Source of the DNA: Lachnospiraceae bacterium
GTDB lineage: Bacteria > Bacillota_A > Clostridia > Lachnospirales > Lachnospiraceae
Reading direction: 5' to 3'
Assembly (NCBI GenBank): GCA_024690425.1
Contig: JAILCT010000043.1
Location: 1-64,000, forward strand
DNA: 64,000 nucleotides
Below, piece by piece: positions 7,763-16,704 of the stretch; within the stretch, counting starts at the first letter, position 1; each line of letters starts with the position of its first letter. The position numbers and the translations under genes are program-made. The notes under the pieces were generated by a model. That model had not been told where the DNA came from. It saw nothing but the letters and a program-made list of their open reading frames with translations, and did not search any database.

Positions 7763-10615
7763 CTATAAAAATTCTTCAACATATTGTTCGAACTGCTCTT
7801 CGCTCATCAGAACTTTCCTTGGCTTGGTGCCCTCTTCTTCCCCCACGACCCCTGCTTCCGCAAGCTGGTCCATGATCCGGGCGGCCCGGTTAAATCCGAT
7901 CTTGAAAAGCCTCTGGAGCATACCAATCGATGCTTTATTCTTATCTATTATTGCCTTTGCTGCCTCGACAAAAAGCTCATCCCTTCCTCCGGGCGTGTTT
8001 CCGGAACTACCACCTGTTCCCGAGGCATCCTGAGCGGCGGAAGAGGCATTCTTTATCTTCTGAGCTATATCTTCGTTATATCCTTCTTGGCCGCTGTGTT
8101 CCTTCAGGAAATCAACAACATCATTAACTTCCTGGTCGGAAACAAAGGCTCCCTGTACTCTTGCAGGCTTGGTATATCCCTGGGGATAAAAGAGCATGTC
8201 TCCCTTACCGAGCAGCTTCTCTGCGCCAACCATATCAAGTATTGTCCGCGAATCAACGCCGCTGCTCACCGAAAACGCGATACGGCTGGGCATATTGGCC
8301 TTGATGAGTCCCGTAACAACATCCACGCTGGGCCTCTGGGTCGCAATGACAAGGTGTATTCCTGCCGCTCTTGCCTTCTGGGCTATACGGCATATTGATT
8401 CCTCGACTTCCTTGCTGGCTACCATCATAAGGTCTGCAAGCTCGTCCACGATTATCACTACTCTTGGAAGGACACTGAACCTGTCCTGCTCAGGCACATC
8501 TGTCATTGACTGGACCTTCTTATTATATCCGTTAAGATCCCTTACCCCGAATTCGGCGAACTTATTGTACCTGTCATCCATTTCAACGACTCCCCATTTA
8601 AGGGCTTCTGCCGCCTGTCTCGGATCTGTGACCACCGGTATCATAAGATGCGGTATGCCGTTATATACTGACAGCTCAACAACCTTGGGGTCTATCATTA
8701 TAAGCTTTACTTCATCAGGACGTGCCTTATAAAGTATGCTCATGATCAGTGTGTTTATACAGACAGATTTACCGGAACCCGTCGCGCCGGCGATAAGCAT
8801 ATGCGGCATCTTTCCTATATCCGCCACAACAGTCTCACCGCTCAGTCCCTTACCCACGGCAAAGCTGAGCTTGCTCTCGGCCTTTTTGAATTCCTGACTC
8901 TCAATAAGGTCTCGGAACATTACAGCCGTATTCTCTTCATTGGGCAATTCTATACCTATCAGGGATTTACCGGGGATCGGAGCCTCAATACGTACATTCT
9001 TGGCAGCCATTGACAGCATGATATCATCACTTAGATTAAGTACCTTGCTGACCTTGACCCCAACATCCGGCTTCATTTCGAACCTTGTTATCGCAGGTCC
9101 CTGGGTATATCCTGTCATCGTTACGCCCACTCCGAATTCCCTTAGTGTCTCCTTAAGCCTCTCTGCCTTCTCGTTCAGTACTTTCTTGGAGTCACCCGTC
9201 ACATTGGAATTACCCTTTTTCAGAAGGGACATGGGCGGAAACCTGAATTCCTTTTTCTTTATGTCACGAGCCTTACCGGGTGATACGGCTCCTTTTTTCG
9301 GTGTTCCTGCATATGCTGATTCATCAACGGATACCGAGGGCTTCATATACTCGTTTACCGATGTATCGACACTTTCATATGACTCACTGTATAGATCATC
9401 TGCTACAGGGCCTGCGTAGTCGTACTCATTCGAAAGATGCAGGGTCTCGTTTATTATCGCACTCTCAATTTCGTCCGTGTCCCCGAGCTTTCTTCTTATC
9501 TCTTCCGGATCTACGCTTATTGAATGGGTAGACCTGGCGTTTTCATACCGAAGCTTCTTCTCATGTTCCGATGCCGGTGCATATATTTCTCTTATCTGTC
9601 CGTCACCATAAGCTTCCTCATGACCCGATGTGTTATCTTCGGCTGGATCGTCAAACGATATCTCATGCATATCATCCTTAATATATGCTTCCGGATTTAC
9701 CGCAGGTTCTTCCGACAGCTTCGTATCAAGCATAACGCCCGATACTTTACGTTCCATCCTCAGGAGCCCCTCTTCCTTCTTCTTAAGGTTCTCTTCCTGA
9801 AGGCGCTTCTCCTCCATCCTGCGTTCAAGCCGCTTAAGATCTCGTTCCTTAAGGCGCTCGTTTCTCTCTTCTACCCGCGCCCTTCTCTCTTCTTCTTCAA
9901 GCAGGCGCTTCTTTCTCCGTTCTTCGTTGCGGATCCTGCGCTGTTCTTCTTTAATGGGACGTTCGTTCTCTCTTCGTATCCTCCTGCGTTCCATATCATT
10001 ACGCGCGTTATCATACAATGTCCTGCCCCCGTTACGTACACCATTCAAAAGCGACTTCTCACTGATCAGCATAACGGCTATAAGCGCAAGGACGATCAAT
10101 ACAATAACACACCCGACCATTCCGATCCCCTTCCCCAGAAGATCGGTCACAGCTCCTCCGATGATACCTCCGCCGCACTTAAGGCTCGAACACTTCCCGT
10201 AATAATCACTTATGCTATTTATTTCAATATCATCTTTAAAAAACAGAAGCTGGGCAAAAGAGCATAAAACAATGATCAGCACAAGAGCCGACCACAGCTT
10301 CACCCTTGTAACCGTCCCGTCAGAATTCGATACATATACATATACCGAAAGGACAAGTACAACCGGCACCAGATATGAAACATATCCAAAAAGGCCGAAG
10401 AGTATTCCGCTTATAAATTCTCCCAGTGTTCCTATAAAGCCGAGATTCCCCAAAAATAAAAGCGCGGAAAAGGCTATTACCACTATAAGGACTATCTCCT
10501 TAAGCAAACCTTCATTCGCGTTCTTATTCCTTTTTCTGCCTGCGGCACTCTTCGCACCTGACCTGCTCTTGGTCCCGGTACTCTTTCTTTTTCCTCTTGA
10601 TGACCCCGTAGCCAT
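7763..10615 (-). CDS. ftsK: FtsK/SpoIIIE DNA translocase
   Basis: This is a 950-residue septal DNA translocase. The N-terminal 185 residues hold four or so membrane helices after a Lys/Arg-rich tail. Residues about 208-290 are an uninterrupted run of Arg, Lys and Glu predicted to be one long charged helix. An acidic, low-order linker continues to about 440. The C-terminal motor carries Walker A '[19 protein letters not shown]', Walker B '[14 protein letters not shown]' and the arginine-rich '[20 protein letters not shown]'. The gamma winged helix at the end reads '[20 protein letters not shown]' and should read KOPS/SRS-type DNA. It pumps chromosomal DNA through the division septum. The ribosome site is GAGGTAAATA; fhs follows after 22 bases. 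Confidence 0.97.
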   Translation of the reverse strand: MATGSSRGKRKSTGTKSRSGAKSAAGRKRNKNANEGLLKEIVLIVVIAFSALLFLGNLGFIGTLGEFISGILFGLFGYVSYLVPVVLVLSVYVYVSNSDGTVTRVKLWSALVLIIVLCSFAQLLFFKDDIEINSISDYYGKCSSLKCGGGIIGGAVTDLLGKGIGMVGCVIVLIVLALIAVMLISEKSLLNGVRNGGRTLYDNARNDMERRRIRRENERPIKEEQRRIRNEERRKKRLLEEEERRARVEERNERLKERDLKRLERRMEEKRLQEENLKKKEEGLLRMERKVSGVMLDTKLSEEPAVNPEAYIKDDMHEISFDDPAEDNTSGHEEAYGDGQIREIYAPASEHEKKLRYENARSTHSISVDPEEIRRKLGDTDEIESAIINETLHLSNEYDYAGPVADDLYSESYESVDTSVNEYMKPSVSVDESAYAGTPKKGAVSPGKARDIKKKEFRFPPMSLLKKGNSNVTGDSKKVLNEKAERLKETLREFGVGVTMTGYTQGPAITRFEMKPDVGVKVSKVLNLSDDIMLSMAAKNVRIEAPIPGKSLIGIELPNEENTAVMFRDLIESQEFKKAESKLSFAVGKGLSGETVVADIGKMPHMLIAGATGSGKSVCINTLIMSILYKARPDEVKLIMIDPKVVELSVYNGIPHLMIPVVTDPRQAAEALKWGVVEMDDRYNKFAEFGVRDLNGYNKKVQSMTDVPEQDRFSVLPRVVIIVDELADLMMVASKEVEESICRIAQKARAAGIHLVIATQRPSVDVVTGLIKANMPSRIAFSVSSGVDSRTILDMVGAEKLLGKGDMLFYPQGYTKPARVQGAFVSDQEVNDVVDFLKEHSGQEGYNEDIAQKIKNASSAAQDASGTGGSSGNTPGGRDELFVEAAKAIIDKNKASIGMLQRLFKIGFNRAARIMDQLAEAGVVGEEEGTKPRKVLMSEEQFEQYVEEFL

Positions 10616-10659
10616 TATTTACCTCATCACTGAAATGGGATTCCCTCAAATCCCTCTGA

Positions 10660-11538
10660 TCAAAGCTTGATCAAAAATACTATTATCGATATTGCCCCTA
10701 CTGCAAAACAGTATATCCAGAAGGGCTTAAATCTCTTGTTGATCGCAAGAGCACTTACTATCTTCAGTGCAAAATATCCGATCACTGCTGCAAGTATCAT
10801 GGCAACAACGCATGCCCCTGCAGGTGCTCCAACACCTCCGGAGCCTGGAAGCTTAAAGAGTTCAAGCACCAGAGCCCCAAGGATCGCGGGTATGGACATA
10901 AGGAATGAATACTTAACAGCAAATCTTCTGTCAAATCCACACAAAAGGCATCCTGTTATCGTGGTACCGGAACGCGATATTCCCGGAAGCACTGCAAAAC
11001 CCTGGGCGATCCCCGTAAGCATGGCATCACCGAAATTGGCTTCCTTCTGCTTCTTGTTCCCTTTATCCACAAGATCGGAAATAAACAGTATGCCTCCCGT
11101 TCCAAGAAGACACAGCCCCACGATAAGAAGATTAGATGAAACCGATTCAACAACGTCATCAAGCAGTACACCCATTATTCCGGTAGGTACCGTCGATACC
11201 ATAAGCATCAGTGTAAGCTTTCTTCCCGGTGTCGTACAGATCGGCTTATATTCCTGTTTGTTTATTGCGGATATGTTCTTGAAGAACCTTCCTATATTAA
11301 CGCAGCAGTCAGCACAGATTGAAAAGAATTCTACCACGATCATACCGACATCCTTATAATAGACTGCACATACAGCCGCAAGTGTTGCAACATGCAGCAG
11401 GACCTCAAACAGAATCCCACCTTCCATATCCTTCTCGGCTATGGCCTGTATTATGGCAAGGTGTCCCGAAGAACTGACAGGCAGAAATTCGGTGAGCCCC
11501 TGAACGATTCCCATTATGATTGCCTGAAATGTAGTCAT
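10660..11538 (-). CDS. uppP: Undecaprenyl-diphosphatase (BacA/UppP)
   Basis: This integral membrane phosphatase recycles undecaprenyl pyrophosphate for peptidoglycan synthesis and can confer bacitracin tolerance. The 292-residue protein has the two family signatures: 'GIVQGLTEFLPVSSSGHLAI' near residue 10 and 'AVLPGISRSGTTITGCLLCG' near 185. Hydrophobic helices run throughout, and the C-terminus ends in a last membrane segment. It starts at ATG 11538 behind CGGGAGGATTCAT. It is on the same strand as mscS and ftsK, which lie on either side. Confidence 0.97.
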   Translation of the reverse strand: MTTFQAIIMGIVQGLTEFLPVSSSGHLAIIQAIAEKDMEGGILFEVLLHVATLAAVCAVYYKDVGMIVVEFFSICADCCVNIGRFFKNISAINKQEYKPICTTPGRKLTLMLMVSTVPTGIMGVLLDDVVESVSSNLLIVGLCLLGTGGILFISDLVDKGNKKQKEANFGDAMLTGIAQGFAVLPGISRSGTTITGCLLCGFDRRFAVKYSFLMSIPAILGALVLELFKLPGSGGVGAPAGACVVAMILAAVIGYFALKIVSALAINKRFKPFWIYCFAVGAISIIVFLIKL

Positions 11539-11618
11539 ATGAATCCTCCCGCATATATCATCCGGTATATTTAAATCCGCTAAATAATACCATAAATAAG
11601 CTTATTTCGCAAACCGTG

Positions 11619-12503
11619 TCAGTCCTCTGCCCTCTCCTTATCAAGATGTACATCGAGCTGATTATAAGGTATCTCAATGCCTGATGCATCAAATTCCTTC
11701 TTGATATCCTCAAGTATCCTCCACTTGGATGCCCAGTATTCCGACTTCTTCACGAAAAACCTCATTCCCATTTCGATGCTGCTCGTCCCGAGTTCAGAAA
11801 CAAATATCTGCTTGTCTTTTTTATGGACTACACAGTCCTCCTTGTCAAGAAGATCCGCCAGGACCTTCTTCACCTTATCGATATCACTCCTGTATGAAAC
11901 CCCTACTATAACCTCAAGCTTTCTGACATCATAAAAGGTTACATTTGTAAGTGTCGTGTTTGATATGACACTGTTCGGGACCACTACGGATCTGTTGTCG
12001 ACAGTCTTAAGCCTTGTATAGAACATCCCTATCTCATCGACATTTCCTTCAGCGTTTACACCTGAGACAACAACATAGTCACCGATCCTGAACGGCTTGG
12101 TAAGGAGTATCAGCATTCCGCCCGCAAAATTACTTAAAGACCCCTGAAATGCCAGACCTATCGTGAGTCCTGCCGAACCGAGCAGGGCCACTATGGACGC
12201 CGTCTCGATCCCGAAATATCCCGCAAGTAATCCTATGAGCAGAATATACAGGATTACCTTCACGGTTGCATCGATAAAATTGATATTACCGTTATCAACC
12301 TTGCTCTTCTCAAGCGACTTGCGTACCAGCTTTCTTATGAGCTTGATCACATACCTTCCTATAAAGAAAAGGATGATAACGATCACAACCTTGGTACCGG
12401 CATTAAGAGCCTTGTCAAAGAGGCCGCTCGTATATCTCTGGAATCTTGTAAGTTCTTTGGTTACATCGGCCGTTACATCGACCGCAACATCACCTGTCGC
12501 CAT
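11619..12503 (-). CDS. mscS: MscS-type small-conductance mechanosensitive channel
   Basis: The 294-residue protein has an amphipathic N-terminus and three membrane segments, with the pore-lining helix 'ALLGSAGLTIGLAFQGSLSN' followed by 'FAGGMLILLTKPFRIGDYV'. Both are diagnostic for MscS. A beta domain ('VVVPNSVISNTTLTN') and an alpha/beta C-terminal domain follow. It should release solutes on osmotic downshock. Its ATG overlaps the TAA stop of glgB by one base (TAATG), so translation is probably coupled to the glycogen-branching enzyme, an unusual partner. Confidence 0.95.
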   Translation of the reverse strand: MATGDVAVDVTADVTKELTRFQRYTSGLFDKALNAGTKVVIVIILFFIGRYVIKLIRKLVRKSLEKSKVDNGNINFIDATVKVILYILLIGLLAGYFGIETASIVALLGSAGLTIGLAFQGSLSNFAGGMLILLTKPFRIGDYVVVSGVNAEGNVDEIGMFYTRLKTVDNRSVVVPNSVISNTTLTNVTFYDVRKLEVIVGVSYRSDIDKVKKVLADLLDKEDCVVHKKDKQIFVSELGTSSIEMGMRFFVKKSEYWASKWRILEDIKKEFDASGIEIPYNQLDVHLDKERAED

Positions 12504-14851
12504 TAATCGGTAAGTCCCCGCTCTTCCTTAATATATTTATCTTCAAGCTCATGCCTTAGATCCTTCTTCATTGGGGCCTTGCTTTTCTTCTTGCCCTTCC
12601 CGCTTCTTTTAACCGGTGCCTTCCTTGGTTCTGCGGGACCGTCGTATCTGAATACCGATACCGAAAGAGGTGCGACCTTTATCCTTAATGAATCAGGCCT
12701 GGTATCGCATTCATCTGTCTTGCTCACCTTCACTCTCGGGTTCACATACCCGGTACCGCCGTATTTAACATCATCCGAGTTGAATACTTCCTTGTATTTA
12801 CCCGGGAACGGAACTCCTATCTTATACTGATCTCTTGAAATGTTTGCAAAATTACATACGACAAGCAGTGTCTGAGACTCGCACTTCCTTAAGAAAACGA
12901 TAATGCATTCATTGGCCGAGATATTGTTGATCCACTCAAATCCTTCTATTTCATTATCATGTTCGTACAGTGCCGGATGTGTCTTGTAGAAGTTAAGCAT
13001 GTCGCTGACATAGAGGTTCAGCTGCTTATGTTCATCATAGTTGAGAAGGTCCCATTCAACACTCCTCTTCTCATTCCATTCGTCCCATTCACCTATATCC
13101 TGTCCCATAAAGGACAGAAGCTTACCGGGATGTGTCATCATATATCCGTAAGCGGCACGCAGGTTGGCGAATTTATCCCAGTTATTACCCGGCATCTTCG
13201 CAAGCATCGATGACTTGCCGTGCACAACCTCATCATGCGAGAATACGAGGATGAACTTCTCCGAATATGCATAGATCATGCTGAATGTAAGCTCTGTATA
13301 ATGGCCGGTCCTGAACAGTGGATCATATCTCATAAATTCTGTAAAGTCATTCATCCAGCCCATATTCCACTTGTAGTCAAATCCAAGGCCGTCTTCGTCA
13401 AGGCTTCCCGATACCTTGGGCCATGCGGTTGACTCTTCCGCTATCACTATAGTACCGTCATCATTCTTCTTATGTATTGAATTGAAATGTTTAAGGAACT
13501 CAACGGCTTCGAGGTTCTCGTTGCCTCCGTAGATATTGGCAACCCAGCCGCCGTCCTGCTTGCCGTAATCAAGGTAGAGCATCGATGCGACAGCATCCAT
13601 CCTTATTCCGTCGGCATGATATTCCTTAAGCCAGTAGAGAGCATTGGCAAGAAGATAATTGCTCACCTGGGGACGTCCGTAATTATATATGGAGGTCTTC
13701 CAGTGAGGATGATAGCCCTGTCTGGGATCAAGATGCTCATACAGACAGGTTCCGTCGAACTCGGAGAGGCCGTGATCGTCCTTGGGGAAGTGAGCTGGCA
13801 CCCAGTCAAGGATCACGCCTATTCCCTTCTCATGCATATAATTCATGAAATACATAAGATCATGAGCTGTACCGTAACGGCTCGTGGGAGCATAATAACC
13901 CACGACCTGATAACCCCATGATTCATCAAGCGGATGTTCCATCACAGGCATTACCTCAATATGTGTATATCCCATTTTAAGAACATAATCCGCTATCATG
14001 GGAGCAAGTTCCCGGTAATTATAGAATTCTCTTCCGTCATCCGGTTTCCTGAAAGATCCAAGATGTACTTCATATATGCTGAGCGGCTTACCATTACCCT
14101 GGAATTCCTTCCTGTTTTCCACCCATTCACTGTCTGTCCACTTAAAGCCCGTAATGTTCCGGACAACCGAAGCCGTTGCGGGACGTACTTCAGCACCGAA
14201 TCCGTATGGGTCTGCCTTGAACTTGATTATATTCCCCTTAAGCTTAAGTTCATATTTATATACGGCGCCTTCCCTTACACCCGGAATAAATATCTCAAAT
14301 ATCCCGCTCTCGGGAATCCTTCTCATCTGGTGCCTGCGTCCATCCCAGTTGTTAAAATCACCCACTACGGACACCCTCACCGCATTAGGCGCCCATACAG
14401 CAAAGGAAACACCCTTCACACCGTCAATGGTCCTTAAATGGGCACCCATAACCCTGTATGAATCATAGAGTATCCCGGCATTGTGTTTACTGATATCCTT
14501 CCCGGAAAGAGTAGGCTCGAACCTGTAGGGATCGTGCATTTCATATGACTCACCGTCGGCAGTGTATATCTTGAAACAATAGCTGTACTTAACCTTCTTA
14601 ATGCTCCTTACAAAGACCGCATAAAAACCGACTTCGTCCATGAGCTCCATGGTGTGCTCCTTGATCGTATCACCGATCTTTACAAGAGCACTTACCTTCT
14701 TTATATCATCAAGTCCCGGAAGAAAAGCCTGGATAAGGATGCCCCCTAAAACGTAGTGACCTCCCAGGAAATCATGCGGCTCATCCTCTTCCGAATAGAC
14801 CAGTCCTTCGATCCTTGCCCAGTCCATCATCTTATATAGCTTCTTGTCCAT
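12503..14851 (-). CDS. glgB: 1,4-alpha-glucan branching enzyme
   Basis: GlgB creates alpha-1,6 branches in glycogen. At 782 residues it is longer than most bacterial GlgB because of a Lys-rich C-terminal tail ('RKAPVKRSGKGKKKSKAP') after the last beta domain. The CBM48-type N-terminal region ('GVSFAVWAPNAVRVSVVGD') precedes a GH13 barrel with intact catalytic regions: 'GVILDWVPAHFPKDDHGL', 'HADGIRMDAVASMLYLDYG' (nucleophile Asp), 'TIVIAEEST' (acid Glu) and 'FSHDEVVHGKSSM'. The ribosome site is AAGGAGAAGGAC. The 150-base leader upstream carries repeated hairpins (see repeat entries). mscS follows with a one-base overlap. Confidence 0.97.
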   Translation of the reverse strand: MDKKLYKMMDWARIEGLVYSEEDEPHDFLGGHYVLGGILIQAFLPGLDDIKKVSALVKIGDTIKEHTMELMDEVGFYAVFVRSIKKVKYSYCFKIYTADGESYEMHDPYRFEPTLSGKDISKHNAGILYDSYRVMGAHLRTIDGVKGVSFAVWAPNAVRVSVVGDFNNWDGRRHQMRRIPESGIFEIFIPGVREGAVYKYELKLKGNIIKFKADPYGFGAEVRPATASVVRNITGFKWTDSEWVENRKEFQGNGKPLSIYEVHLGSFRKPDDGREFYNYRELAPMIADYVLKMGYTHIEVMPVMEHPLDESWGYQVVGYYAPTSRYGTAHDLMYFMNYMHEKGIGVILDWVPAHFPKDDHGLSEFDGTCLYEHLDPRQGYHPHWKTSIYNYGRPQVSNYLLANALYWLKEYHADGIRMDAVASMLYLDYGKQDGGWVANIYGGNENLEAVEFLKHFNSIHKKNDDGTIVIAEESTAWPKVSGSLDEDGLGFDYKWNMGWMNDFTEFMRYDPLFRTGHYTELTFSMIYAYSEKFILVFSHDEVVHGKSSMLAKMPGNNWDKFANLRAAYGYMMTHPGKLLSFMGQDIGEWDEWNEKRSVEWDLLNYDEHKQLNLYVSDMLNFYKTHPALYEHDNEIEGFEWINNISANECIIVFLRKCESQTLLVVCNFANISRDQYKIGVPFPGKYKEVFNSDDVKYGGTGYVNPRVKVSKTDECDTRPDSLRIKVAPLSVSVFRYDGPAEPRKAPVKRSGKGKKKSKAPMKKDLRHELEDKYIKEERGLTD

Positions 14852-14877
14852 GTCCTTCTCCTTGTTTTATCTTTTTT

Positions 14878-14925
14878 ATCATAAGGACTCCTTCCAAAAG
14901 GGTCCCTCCTTATGATATATTCTGT
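14878..14925 (-). repeat. Intergenic hairpin repeat, copy 1 (glgB leader)
   Basis: A perfect 10-bp inverted repeat, ATCATAAGGA (14878-14887) with TCCTTATGAT (14907-14916), encloses a GGGACCCTTTTGGAAGGAG-type loop on the minus strand. The unit continues into ATGATATATTCTGTA. Copy 2 lies 92 bases away with the same 14-base start (ATCATAAGGACTCC) and almost the same end. It lies 27 bases from the glgB start. Confidence 0.75.
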
Positions 14926-14974
14926 AAGAAATACTCCGTATTTCTTTTGAATACGCTCGCCGCTTAGGCATCAT
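14879..14974 (-). other. Possible 31-codon small reading frame in the glgB leader
   Basis: Read on the minus strand, GGTGGAG, five bases, then ATGATG opens a 31-codon frame that ends TGA at 14879. Its stop overlaps a second ATG (14882), itself 5 bases after GGAAGGAG, which opens a 16-codon frame ending at 14832, inside glgB. The peptides are basic and lack any known motif. Both frames are made by the hairpin repeats, so they may be chance; translation is unproven. Confidence 0.2.
14928..14944. repeat. Short perfect inverted repeat between the two hairpin units
   Basis: GAAATAC and GTATTTC face each other across three bases. It lies in the spacer between the two longer hairpins, so the whole glgB leader can fold into three consecutive stems. 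Confidence 0.6.
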
Positions 14975-15018
14975 AAGGACTCCACCACTTCGTGGTTCCC
15001 CTCATGATATATCATGTA
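14970..15018 (-). repeat. Intergenic hairpin repeat, copy 2 (end of DUF1015 gene / glgB leader)
   Basis: It shares ATCATAAGGACTCC at one end and ATGATATATCATGTA at the other with copy 1. The middle differs but still folds: CCAC (14985-14988) pairs with GTGG (14992-14995) around TTC. The unit overlaps the last codons and stop of the DUF1015 gene at 15002, so it was probably acquired there. Confidence 0.7.
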
Positions 15019-16240
15019 TAAACAGCCCGCTTCTTAACTTGGGTTCAAACCATGTTGACTTGGGCGGCATCAGAAGTCCTGCATCCGCCACGCTGAAAAG
15101 CTCACCTATCGATGTGGGATACATTGCAAATGCCATCTTGCAATCGTCCGCACATCTTCTCTCAAGCTCCGTAAGCCCTCTTATCCCACCGACGAAGTCG
15201 ATCCTGCGGTCTGTCTTGGGATCATCTATTCCAAACAGGGGCTTAAGCACATTATCCTGCAGGATAGACACATCAAGTCCCTTCACGGGATCATCCGACA
15301 GGAATCTGTCATCAAAGTCAAGCGAATACCATTTCCCATCCGCATATATTGAAACCTGCCCCTTCTTCTGAGGCCTGAATGGTTCACTCCCTCTCTCTGA
15401 CAGGCTGCCCATCTTACCAAGTTCACTGAGTATTTCCGGTACGGTATGCCCGTTTAAGTCCTTTATCACCCTGTTGTAATCCATTATCATGAGCTGCTCG
15501 TCGGGAAAGAGAACCGACAGGAAATAATTAAACTCCTCATCTCCTGTATAATCCTTATGTTCTTCTCTTCTCTTAAGTCCTACCTTTACGGCACTGGCGC
15601 ACCTGTGATGCCCGTCTGCGATATAGATCGAATTCATATCAGCAAAAGCTGCTTCTATAGTCCTTATATCCGAAGCATCATCTATTATCCATACCCTGTG
15701 TCTTATGCCATCATCTGACACAAAGTCATTCACGGCCTTGCCTGACTTTACCTTATCAACCACCCTGTTTATGGTATCTTCCGCCCTGTATGCAAGGAAT
15801 ATCGGTCCGGTCTGGGCACTCAGCGAATCGACATGCCTGATCCTGTCAACTTCCTTATCTGCCCTTGTGTTCTCATGCTTCTTTATGACACTGTTGAGAT
15901 AGTCATCAATGGATGCACATGCGACTATACCTGTCTGGGCCCGTCCATCCATGGTAAGTTCGTAAATATAGTAGCAGGCCTTATCATCCTTAACGAAGCT
16001 ACCGTCATCAAGCATGCCCCTGAACAGCTCGTTCGCCCTCTTATAGACCCTGTCGTCATAAGTATCCACGGAATCATCAAAGCCTGTCTCAGCCCGGTCT
16101 ATTCTTAAAAAGGACAGATCGTTTCCCTTAACAGCCTCCTTGGCCTCTGCCCTGTTGTAAACATCATACGGTAATGCTGCGATCTTATCCTCAAGTCCCG
16201 CTGCCGGCCTGATCGCATTAAATGGTCTTATCCCTGCCAT
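15002..16240 (-). CDS. DUF1015 family protein
   Basis: This is a 412-residue protein of the DUF1015 family: opening 'MAGIRPFNAIRPAAGLEDKI' with 'LPYDVYNRAEAKE', central 'YELTMDGRAQTGIVACASID', 'HENTRADKEVDRIRHVDSL' and the strongly conserved 'IYIADGHHRCASAVKV' near residue 213. The His-rich motif suggests a metal or phosphate site, but the biochemical function is unknown. In many clostridia the family is encoded beside serC-serA; here those genes are 24 kb away. I start it at ATG 16240 behind GGAGGGAGAT; an in-frame start four codons earlier lacks the spacing. The 3' end overlaps the hairpin repeat. Confidence 0.9.
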   Translation of the reverse strand: MAGIRPFNAIRPAAGLEDKIAALPYDVYNRAEAKEAVKGNDLSFLRIDRAETGFDDSVDTYDDRVYKRANELFRGMLDDGSFVKDDKACYYIYELTMDGRAQTGIVACASIDDYLNSVIKKHENTRADKEVDRIRHVDSLSAQTGPIFLAYRAEDTINRVVDKVKSGKAVNDFVSDDGIRHRVWIIDDASDIRTIEAAFADMNSIYIADGHHRCASAVKVGLKRREEHKDYTGDEEFNYFLSVLFPDEQLMIMDYNRVIKDLNGHTVPEILSELGKMGSLSERGSEPFRPQKKGQVSIYADGKWYSLDFDDRFLSDDPVKGLDVSILQDNVLKPLFGIDDPKTDRRIDFVGGIRGLTELERRCADDCKMAFAMYPTSIGELFSVADAGLLMPPKSTWFEPKLRSGLFIHDIS

Positions 16241-16282
16241 ATCTCCCTCCAAGATCTATCTGTATTTTCACACACACCATAT

Positions 16283-16311
16283 ATTGTACCAAATAATCGT
16301 CACAATAACAA
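16283..16311 (-). promoter_or_regulatory. Likely promoter of the DUF1015-glgB-mscS unit
   Basis: The minus strand reads TTGTTA (16311-16306), 17 bases, TACAAT (16288-16283), upstream of the DUF1015 ribosome site. It diverges from the promoter of the plus-strand gene at 16442. Confidence 0.5.
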
Positions 16312-16361
16312 TATATATCACGTTTCACACATATCTTTATATCATCTTCGAAAATATGTTC

Positions 16362-16390
16362 TTGATTGGTTCAAACATGTATGGTATCAT
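16362..16390 (+). promoter_or_regulatory. Likely promoter of the small gene at 16442
   Basis: The plus strand reads TTGATT (16362-16367), 17 bases, TATCAT (16385-16390), about 50 bases before the ATG. Confidence 0.5.
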
Positions 16391-16441
16391 GTTTTTCGAA
16401 GCAGTTTTAACATAAATCATATTATCGGGAGTGATCAGTAT

Positions 16442-16702
16442 ATGACAGCACAGGATAGGGATTTTCTTGACAGGATCAATAAATATGCCGAGGAGGCGCT
16501 TAAGGATATAGATCCCCAGTCAACTCATGTTTCGGAACAGCTGAACAAGCTCCGTCCGGTAATGGAGGAGCTTGCGTCTGAGTTAAATATGCCTATTGAA
16601 GATGTATTCATCAAATATATGGATCTTGCCTCCGAGCAGGGAGTCGAAGCCGAGAATAAATACCGCGAGGATCTGGGGCCTGATTTTGACTTCAAGCTGT
16701 AG
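16442..16702 (+). CDS. Small acidic helical protein, unknown
   Basis: I do not recognise this 86-residue protein. It is charged, helical and has no membrane segment; it reads like an all-alpha cytoplasmic protein ('FLDRINKYAEEALKDID', 'LRPVMEELASELNMPIEDVF'). A plausible promoter and the ribosome site GGGAGTG precede ATG 16442, and codon use matches its neighbours, so I take it as real. It ends two bases before the converging stop of the STAS-kinase gene, with no terminator between. Confidence 0.75.
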   Translation: MTAQDRDFLDRINKYAEEALKDIDPQSTHVSEQLNKLRPVMEELASELNMPIEDVFIKYMDLASEQGVEAENKYREDLGPDFDFKL

Positions 16703-16704
16703 GG

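Noticed and set aside
9524..10267. Long plus-strand reading frame (247 codons) opposite ftsK
   Set aside because: It lies antisense to the conserved ftsK coding sequence, in its charged repeat and membrane region, has no ribosome site or known domain, and arises from codon bias of the minus strand.
10616..10659. Terminator between uppP and ftsK
   Set aside because: The 6-bp GGGATT/AATCCC stem has no T-run and a 6-base loop; too weak to call.
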